DNA of 64,000 bases from Scenedesmus sp. ARA3 (taxonomy: Eukaryota; Chlorophyta; Chlorophyceae; Sphaeropleales; Scenedesmaceae). The notes beneath the pieces are model-generated. The model saw nothing but the letters and a program-made list of their open reading frames with translations. It made no database searches and was not told the DNA's origin. The stretch's first letter is position 1. Every line of letters starts with the position of its first letter. The position numbers were made by a program, and so were the translations under genes. Positions 56,739 to 64,000 of this stretch are shown here, piece after piece. Where the stretch lies: positions 18,143 through 82,142 of the forward strand of contig RWJK01000928.1 of NCBI GenBank assembly GCA_004335835.1, written 5' to 3'.

Positions 56739-59373
56739 GCGAGCGAGTTTGTGTTGAGTCTGGCCGCAGAAAGAAGGTCAGCAGCTCACAACCATGCACC
56801 GCAAGGGGCGAGGCCAGGTGCCAGCCGCTAGTGTGCGCAGCTCTGAAGATAAGTGCAACCGCCAGCAGCTACCCCGATCACCTACACGGTTATGCTCACC
56901 AAAACATGCGCTGACATCTACGGCGCAGTATTCACAATATACGGCGCAGTAACTACACTTTTGCATTGCTTGCATGGCGCTCAAATGCTGCCACATCCCC
57001 GCACCCACCCGAAGATGCCAGCGCCATTCAGGCACGCAACAGCCTTCTCAGCCACTGCCGTGGCCTTTGCCTGCAGCGCAGCAGGCACGCCAGCCGGCGC
57101 CTCTGTAACATGGCAGATGTTATCCTTGTGGATAGTTTCGACAACTGGGTAGGACTTGACGGTGCCATCCCTGCTGCGCACAACCATGACTGCGAGCTCC
57201 TTGACGAAAGGCGCCCACTGCTCTGCGTAGAGGCCGTGGGAGAAGCCGCCGAGTGCTGCCACGCCTGATGCGAGGTCGTCTGCGGTGCGCACCACAAAGT
57301 TTCCGCGGCCGTCGTACGCAAGCCTGTGTGGGGAGCGGCGAGTGTTGGATGAAAGCAAAGGACAGAACAGAGCAGTGAAGGGTTGTATTAGTGCTGCATT
57401 GACATCATCAACAGATGTGCCGGTGACGGCAGGGCAAAGCGGCAGGAATCAGACCCACTAGTGCGCTGGGAACCCACATGTGAAAGGGGATACCAAGAGA
57501 TGTCCGGGTTAAAGGAGACGTGCAGGCAGTGTGGGTCTGCCAGCTCGCTGTAACGTACCGTTGTCACATGCTGTGCCCAGCCGCCACCGCCCATGCACGC
57601 ACAGCAGCGTGCACAGGACACAGCACGCGCAGCACGAGGCCACACGCACCGGGTGACAACTGGGCTTTGCGTCCTCACAATGCCTTACTGTCACAACAGT
57701 GTGACCAGACAACACAACTGTGCTGATGATGCGCTGCTGCTGATGATGCACCAAAAACATCCGGCAGTCAATGGCAACAAGGCCTGGAGAAGCCACCTAC
57801 TCCCGCATCCATGCGGCATGACCACAACCCCACACCAAAGACTCTGCTTCCAAAAGGTAACATCAAAGTGTAGAGTTGTATTTTTGCATCAGCATTGCAC
57901 GCACCGCTTGCTTTTGAGCATGAGTGGGTAGCCAAAGGAGGCAGCTGCGGCCTGCAGGCTGGCCTCATCTGCCACCTCTGCATAAGGCGCCACAGGCACA
58001 CCGGCAGCCTCAAAGTGCTGCTTCTGCAGGAACTTGTCCTGCAAGCAGTACAGCATGAGGCAGTACAGAAGGAAAGCCAGCAGCAGGAAGGCCCACACAG
58101 GTAGGTTGGTACACAGAAGCCAGGCATGCAAGCAGGCACACATGAAGGTTTGTGACGAAGCCATGACATGCGGCACATGCAGGGGGATGCAAACAGGCAA
58201 GCTGACACGCGGTAGACAGGCGATAAAAATAATAGTCTTCTTGTAAGCCATACCTTGTCATCGGCATCGGCAACCGCGCCCCGTACGGAGCGTAGACAGG
58301 CGATGTGTTGCAGCATTTGAACACTTATCACTTGACACAACAGCCAGCTTGCACAGCACAGCGCATCAACAACAATAGCAGAAGCACAGTCTCACACCCT
58401 ACCTGGATTGTGCGCAGTGTGAAGGGTGTGGGCTCCACATCCACACCAGACGCCTTTCCTGCAGCCTCCATTGCATCTGCATCAATGTGCTCAATCTCAA
58501 CTGTAAGCACATCGCAGCCTGTTGCAAAGCTGCTGATAGCAGCGGCGTCCCTGAAGTGGCCCACTGTCTGGTCTGCTGCTACTGCTGCTGGTGCATCTTC
58601 CTGAGGGTCTAGGAACTTCACTGTAACGCCCATGTTGGCCTGCAGGACACAGTGATATCGCCAGTTACTGTAACAATGTCAGATGTTGTGCCACCTGCAG
58701 CTACTGACAAGTGTACGCGCCTGCACCCTTACAGGAACGCTTTAAGAGGTGTGGGCCGCAAGCATACGACAGGCACATGCCTCCTGCAGCTCATGGGGCT
58801 GAAATACTTGACGTCATATTGATGTGAACGCAGCCACGGCATCTGCTGGGTGTGCCACTCACTGCAGCCAGTGCCATCATCCGCCCAAGCTGGCCGCCAC
58901 CCAGCACGCCAACCACTGCTGTGCGCGGCAGCCCAGCATCGCTGCGTGCGGCAAATGTGACAGCAGCAGGGCAGAAAGTGAGCAAAGTCACCGAGTGTGT
59001 AGTGAGTCTTGTCAATCACAGAAGGGTGCCGCAAGTTTCTTCCACATCAGCATTGCAGAGGTGGAGCATTTAGAGTTCTCATCAACGAGGCTTTCTATTG
59101 TGTGAATGCCGAGAAGAGCAAAGCTGCTGCGTATGTTCCTTACCTTACTGCTGTGACGTGCCTGTTGGCTGCGACAGCGGCAGTCCTGCTGCCGTGCTCT
59201 ATGGCTGCTTCTGCTGGCTGCATGGCTACCCTAGAAACAGCAAGGTGCGGTGCACGGTATCCAGCGCGCAGCAGGCGCCTGCTGCCAGCTGCAAAAGACC
59301 TGCAGGACTGCAGCTGCAAGCCAGCAGGCTGCTGCTGCTTTACATGCCGAGCTGCCGGGCTAGACAGCAACAT
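55013..59373 (-). CDS. Phosphoribosylaminoimidazole carboxylase, fused PurK-PurE, plastid-targeted, 661 aa
   Basis: Converts AIR to CAIR in de novo purine synthesis: the PurK half carboxylates AIR at N5 using ATP and bicarbonate, and the PurE half moves the carboxylate to C4. Eight exons (59144-59373, 58863-58941, 58403-58639, 57905-58038, 57009-57323, 56194-56680, 55722-55886, 55013-55351) are phase-consistent over 662 codons. Residues 1 to about 75 are an Arg/Ala/Ser-rich transit peptide ([17 protein letters not shown]). PurK shows [11 protein letters not shown], an ATP-grasp with YDGRGNFVV, and [14 protein letters not shown]; PurE (from about 495) shows [32 protein letters not shown] and PVIGVPV. 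Domain order and fusion match the plant and fungal ADE2-type enzyme. CTG runs lie in the introns before exon 6 (56694-56737) and exon 7 (55897-55930). It is head-to-head with the LRR gene. Confidence 0.97.
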
Positions 59374-59864
59374 GACAGCTGCCGCAAGCTTTCACGATCG
59401 ACTTTGTATATGATTTATAGGCTTAGTGAATTGGTGCGGGCGTCAAACAAGAAGGCAGGAGGCTATAGTGACTGGGATCAGCGCTGCAGACGGCTGTGCT
59501 GCAGCGGCCGAGACTCGATTATAGCAGGAAACAGAATCGCTCTCGGCTGCTGCTAGCAACACGGAACCTCATACACTCCACGTCGTTCAACACGCCGAAA
59601 CGTGGTGTTACTTTCGAAAGGGTTGTGTACTGCACACGCTTATGACCTAATACATGGCTTTTCTGATAAAGATATTTATAAAATTTTAGCCAGCCTTGTC
59701 TTACCGCATGTGTAACCCAAGTTGGCACTACACTCTCACACATTCCTGCCTGTCCCTTGGCCGTCACGCCTTTGCCACAAGCGATAATTGTAGGAATTTC
59801 CATTGTAAACTATTGAACCTGCTGTTCAAGAGCCGAGCTCGGGGCAGCTAGTCGTACAGCAACA
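59374..59864. promoter_or_regulatory. Divergent promoter region, PurKE / LRR gene
   Basis: 491 bp between divergent starts. It is slightly AT-rich around 59660-59700, where a TTTATAAAATTTTA stretch could be TATA-like; this is only suggestive. Confidence 0.4.
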
Positions 59865-61943
59865 ATGCCACCAAAAGCCAAAAAGGGCAAGAAGAAGGCC
59901 CCGGAGATTGTAGAGCCAGAGCACGACCCAACATGGGATAGAGTGAGTGCCAATGGCACCTTAGCCGCGGCTGCTGCGCTGTGAAGCTGTTGGCCATGTG
60001 CGCATGAACTGAAATCAGGCTGTGCATCAGGTGCCTGAGTAGTGAGCTGCAGCAAATACGGCGAGAGGCTCAGCATCCTGACAAACTGTTCACACGTGCA
60101 GGTGGTCATCAGTGGTCTGTGGGACAGACCCATCACAGCGCTGCCTGGTGAGCAGGTTGCTGAACTGCTGTTGTGGGCACAGCGAAAGCCAGCTGAGGGA
60201 GCCGCAGCATACAAAGCTCGGTGATGCTGTTGGTGCCTGCTGTTGAAGCACAGCTGTACCGCGCAAGCAGCTGCTCAGAGCACGCCTTAGGCTACTGCAC
60301 CGCCAGGCTGAGACACTGAGTCTGTTGCCATGCAGATGCAAACACCTGGCCATCTTGGGGGGCACTGAGGGAGCGTGTGCTGTCGGCATGCCGGGAGGTG
60401 AGACAGTGACAGCAAAGCCTGCAATAGCCACAGCCAAGGCGGTCCACCCAGGCACTGGCAGAGCAGTAGCAGCTGGCGAAGTATATACGGTCTTGCCAAG
60501 GTTGGCAACCGCTGGTGCAACAGCTGCAGACACGCACATGCAGGCAGTCACTCAACAGAGGCGTGTCAGCCCCTGCAGCAATGGGTGCAGCATGTGATTG
60601 TGCAGCTGCAGCAGCTAAAGCAGACCATTGCAGCAACGGAAGCAGCCCCACTGCGCCTCACCCAGCTGTGAGTGCATAGAAGAGACAGCATGGGCGCAGC
60701 AAAGAGGAGGCGCACATCACGCGTGCTTCACCCGCTGTGAATGCTAAATCTCCAGCGCTGCACAAGCAACAACAGCTGACAGGCCACACAGCAGCACAGC
60801 AAACATGCTGCCGCTGCCGCTCACCTCTGTTGCCGGTTGCGCAGATCCGTGTGGTCAATGCACCCTCGGTGCGGGACGCCTTTGCAGCAGAGGTGGTCAA
60901 GCTGTCGCCGCCGCTGCTGAAAGCCGTGGACTTTCGCGGCTGCCACAACCTGCACAAGCTGGTGCTCAGCCCGCAGAGCTCCTGCCCTGCGCTGGAGACC
61001 CTCAACCTGAGCAGCTGCCCAGGCCTGGAGTATGTGCTGCTGCAGAGCAACAGCGTGAGGCAGGTGGACCTCAGCAACTGCGGCGCGCTGACCAAGGTGG
61101 GGCCTGGGCTGAGGGTACGACCATGCTGCAAGTGGCTTCTCAGTGTGAAGATACTTACTTTGCTTGCCATGCAACCAAGAGCAGAGGGATGACACCACTT
61201 ATTGCCACCTGCTCAGGCGCTGAGCTGACGCGCCCTGCAACGTTGCTGCTGCCTGGTCATCATCGCCTCCGGCAGTAGCTGTCGTTACTGCTGCTGCCAC
61301 TTCTGCCTCTGAACTCGCTGCTACTGGCGCTGGCTCTGCAGGTGCTGCTGCAGTGCCCCAAGCTGCAGAGCCTGGCCATCACTGGCTGCAGCCAGCTGGA
61401 ATCGCTCATGCTGTGGAGTGACGAGATCACTGAGCTGGACCTGACTGGTAAGCAGATACTGTGGCAACATCTGGGGCTGCAGCAGCAGCTGCTGCGCACA
61501 ACACTGCGTGCAATAGAGAGCTTGTGCCACATGTGAAATGACAGTTTTGCATGTTGGCACTTGGGCTGCGGTTGGCAGAGCGGCCACACATGCAACTGCA
61601 CACATGCTGCAGCTGCTGGTATCCTGCCAGGGTGCTGCGTGTTCTGCTGCACAGAACGTGTCAGGGCTGAAGCCGCTGCTGCATGCCTGCAGGTGCTGAC
61701 AAGGTGACGAAGCTGGAGCTGCAGTGCCCGCAGCTGCATGCAGAAGCCAGCAAGCTGCCGCAAGTGCCTGTGCCGCCGACTGCTGTGCGACCGGTGCACC
61801 CGCCCATTGCAGTTATGCTGCGGGAGAACGCGCGCGAGGCAGCCTTGGCAGCAGCAGAGGCGCGCGAGCGGCAGTGGAAGGCAGCCACTGCCAGCAGCGG
61901 GCGGTACCCGGCAGTGTACAGGTCGCTCACCGGGATGTGCTAG
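59865..61943 (+). CDS. Leucine-rich-repeat protein, Lys-rich N-terminus
   Basis: The start MPPKAKKGKKKAPEIVEPEH is strongly basic. Exons 59865-59942 and 60102-60147 are in phase, with VVISGLWDRPITALP in the second. The region 60254-60667 holds two likely exons whose junctions are unresolved; one reads VQHVIVQLQQLKQTIAATEA. The phase-checked 3' part is 60845-61096, 61342-61447 and 61693-61943. It contains Cys-type leucine-rich repeats (LETLNLSSCPGLEYVLL, VRQVDLSNCGALTK, LQSLAITGCSQLESLML, VTKLELQCPQL) of the kind found in F-box/LRR proteins, ending in a helical tail (ENAREAALAAAEARERQW) and MC-stop. No F-box is visible. It probably mediates protein interactions; the function is unknown. TGTAA follows at 62404-62408. 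Confidence 0.75.
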
Positions 61944-62754
61944 CAGTGATACAGCAGCTACTGGGCTTGTGATGGTGTGTTCTTTGCTTTGCTGCATATG
62001 CTTGCTCGAGTACAGGCATATCCAACTTACTTGCCTACACCAGCAATGTACGGAGGCAAGTGTGAACTGTCTTACCGCCTGACAGTGCTTCGCCGGCTGA
62101 TCTAGACGCCATGAAGTAATCATACTACAAGTTACTGAGTTGCCTGTAGGCTGATCAGCATGATAACGGCAACAACTCAAGTCTCTGTGTTGTGCAGCCA
62201 CAGCAACAGCAAGGTGACACGGCTTGCAAGGACACTGCATGGTCAACATCGCAGGCTGTGTTGCGGATCTGTCAACAAGATCAGACTTATGAAACTTCCA
62301 CTGCTCAATTGCAAGTGACAGAGTAGGGGCAGGCGTGCAGACGCTGATGTGCTCCCTGGCTGTGTGCAAACGCGGTATTTATGCTGATGATGACACATGA
62401 TGTTGTAATAAACGCATCATTAATATACTTGTAAATGGTTGGAGACCATAGCAAGCAGACATGGCGGGTGTTCGGTGTTTGAGTTGAAACAGCAATAGGT
62501 CTCAGGCCATCCGTGCTCAAACAATCCTCAAGCATCACCCGCTTGACAAGCTTGATTACTTCGTTAGATACAATAACGCGCTCTTGCTGCTGGTTTGAAG
62601 CACCTGTTTGCACCACCGACTTCACTGCAGGCTGGTCTTCTCCATTTGTTTCAGTTGCAATCTTTCGTATCGGTCATTTTTGTTTGTTCGGTTCCTTCGC
62701 GCCTTCGCTTGTCGCCGGTGGTGTTGAGCCATCCTTCTCGAGTCTGTACCAGCA
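61944..62754. other. Intergenic interval, 0.8 kb
   Basis: 3' flank of the LRR gene (TGTAA at 62404-62408) and promoter of the NOT4 gene. Nothing else was recognised. Confidence 0.45.
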
Positions 62755-64000
62755 ATGAGCGACCATGAGGAGATGGATTGCCCTCTGTGCATGGATCCTC
62801 TGGATGCCACAGACCAGGTGAGTGCTTGCAGGCCGGAGCCCCGCAACTCTGGCACCACTCCTGCTGTGTGCCCAGCAGCTGTCTGGTTTCTGTGCAGAGA
62901 CCAGCTGCCCGATCCAGCAACGAGGCTCGGCTTTGAAACCATTGTAGCGCCTAAGACTGTGGGAGTGCTTGCAGGACGCCATCTGTGTGCACCACAGCCC
63001 AGAACACACCAGCTGCAGCACAGGGGACTGCCTGTCAGGGCATGTGTGCTCCTGGCAGGGCATGCGCGCCTTCTGGATATTTGTGCTTCTTATGAATGCT
63101 GTTTCTCGTACATCTATGGTGCTGGTGTTGCAGGCTATTAACTTCTGCCAGTGCGGCTACAAGATGTGCCTGTGGTGCTGGAACCAGCTCATGGAGACAG
63201 CCAGCAGAGAGGCGCTGCCGGGACGCTGCCCCAACTGCCGCACAGAGGTATGCAGCAAGCTGCGCGCACGTCAGTTCAATGTCAACTACTTGTGACATGG
63301 TGCACACGTCCTGGCTTGGTTGGCTGCCTCTAGACGTATGCATGCCACAGTTGTCCGCATGGTAGCAGTTTGTCCCCATGACGCGCATGTCTTGGTGCAG
63401 TGCAGCAGCAGCAGCGGAGGCGTATGAAGCCTCCTACTCAGCCTTGCTTTGCCAGCAAAAAGGGCAACTGCTCTCTGCTTGCGCAACCTGCGTGCCGCGC
63501 CCGTCAACGCCGCGCCTGTGCTGCTGCGTCCTGCTGCTATGCCATGCTGCCAACAACACACAGTATGACAAGGAGAAGATCACCATGGCGCAGCTGGACC
63601 CCGATGTGGTGCAGAAGGAGCAGCAGCGCCGCAAGGAGCAGCAGAGCAAGAAGCGCAGCGTGGCGGACGGCCACCACCGGCCGCCGCGCGCGCTGGGCCA
63701 GGTGCGCGTGGTGCAGCGCAACCTGGTGTATGCTGTCGGCATGCCGCTTGGCATCTGCCGGGAGGATGTGCTGGCGGACCGGCACTACTTCGGGCAGTTT
63801 GGCCGCATCAAAAAGGTCAGCGTGAACCGCAGCACGCCCTTCAGCCAGGTGCAGAAGAGCGGGCCCAGCGGCAGCGCGTACGTCACGTACTACCGGCCCG
63901 AAGATGCGCTGCGCTGCATTGAGGCAGTGGATGGCAGCGTGTGGGAGGGCAAGTCCATCAAGGCGTGCTTTGGTACTACCAAGTACTGCAACGCGTTCCT
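62755..64000 (+). CDS. CCR4-NOT complex ubiquitin ligase NOT4/CNOT4 (5' part, runs off the window)
   Basis: E3 ligase subunit of the CCR4-NOT complex, acting in mRNA decay and ribosome-associated protein quality control. Exons 62755-62817 and 63134-63247, and 63564 onward, are all phase 0. The C4C4 RING is split over two exons: MDCPLCMDPLDATDQ, then NFCQCGYKMCLWCW and GRCPNC, with Cys in place of His as in NOT4. A Lys/Arg/Gln-rich linker follows, then the RRM starting at VRVVQRNLVYAVGM and continuing YFGQFGRIKKVSVN, SAYVTYYRPEDALRCIEAV and GTTKYCNAFL at the window edge. Order and spacing match plant and animal NOT4 closely. The C-terminal part lies beyond 64000. Confidence 0.96.

Overview
The window looks like nuclear DNA of a green alga, most likely a chlorophyte of the Chlorophyceae. 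The evidence is intron-dense genes with GT-AG introns, transit peptides, TGTAA polyadenylation-type motifs downstream of several stops, CAG/CTG triplet runs throughout, and plant- or alga-type products. The lineage is inferred from gene content and style, not from a database search. Seventeen loci can be supported: 15 reasonably confident genes (two running off the window edges), one gene of unknown product, and one transposon relic. Where exon coordinates are given as phase-checked, adding the exon lengths keeps one open frame from start to stop.

Layout, left to right: a DEDDh 3'-5' exonuclease (-, 3' end off the window); a 1019-residue MYND-finger protein (+, 3391-7833); about 2 kb without genes; a MIP/aquaporin (-, 10250-12470) whose introns and 3' flank carry tandem copies of its own exon ends; an F-box-like/leucine-rich-repeat protein (+, 13009-17117); a broken Helitron-type PIF1 helicase fragment (-, about 18.06-18.61 kb); a multi-exon gene of unknown function with a SAM-like segment (-, about 19.7-21.3 kb); a CPYC glutaredoxin (-, 23280-24468); a RING-TPR protein (+, 24907-27052); a plastid-type conserved protein of unknown function (-, 29377-30651); the mitochondrial complex I subunit NDUFS8/NUO8 (+, 31039-33364); a pyruvate formate-lyase activating enzyme (-, 36520-38195); a secreted GH88 unsaturated glucuronyl hydrolase (-, 38822-42280); a very large membrane-anchored surface glycoprotein (-, 43968 to about 51.8 kb); a small organelle-targeted basic protein (+, 52113-53332); a plastid-targeted fused PurK-PurE enzyme (-, 55013-59373); a leucine-rich-repeat protein (+, 59865-61943); and the CCR4-NOT ubiquitin ligase NOT4 (+, 62755 to beyond 64000).

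The genes do not form one pathway. Themes are redox and energy metabolism (glutaredoxin, complex I, PFL activation), protein turnover (F-box-like, RING-TPR, NOT4), de novo purine synthesis, and the cell surface (GH88, large glycoprotein). Six of the seven plus-strand genes lie head-to-head with a minus-strand neighbour, several over short shared promoters.

The most unusual material is structural. There is repeated duplication of exon fragments into neighbouring introns (aquaporin, F-box/LRR gene, GH88). CTG runs sit at the 3' ends of many introns, where they supply the splice-acceptor CAG. A nonsense codon in the MYND gene can be spliced around. An 18-bp sequence is shared between two distant loci. 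No CRISPR array, prokaryotic operon, viral genome or confident tRNA/rRNA gene was seen.
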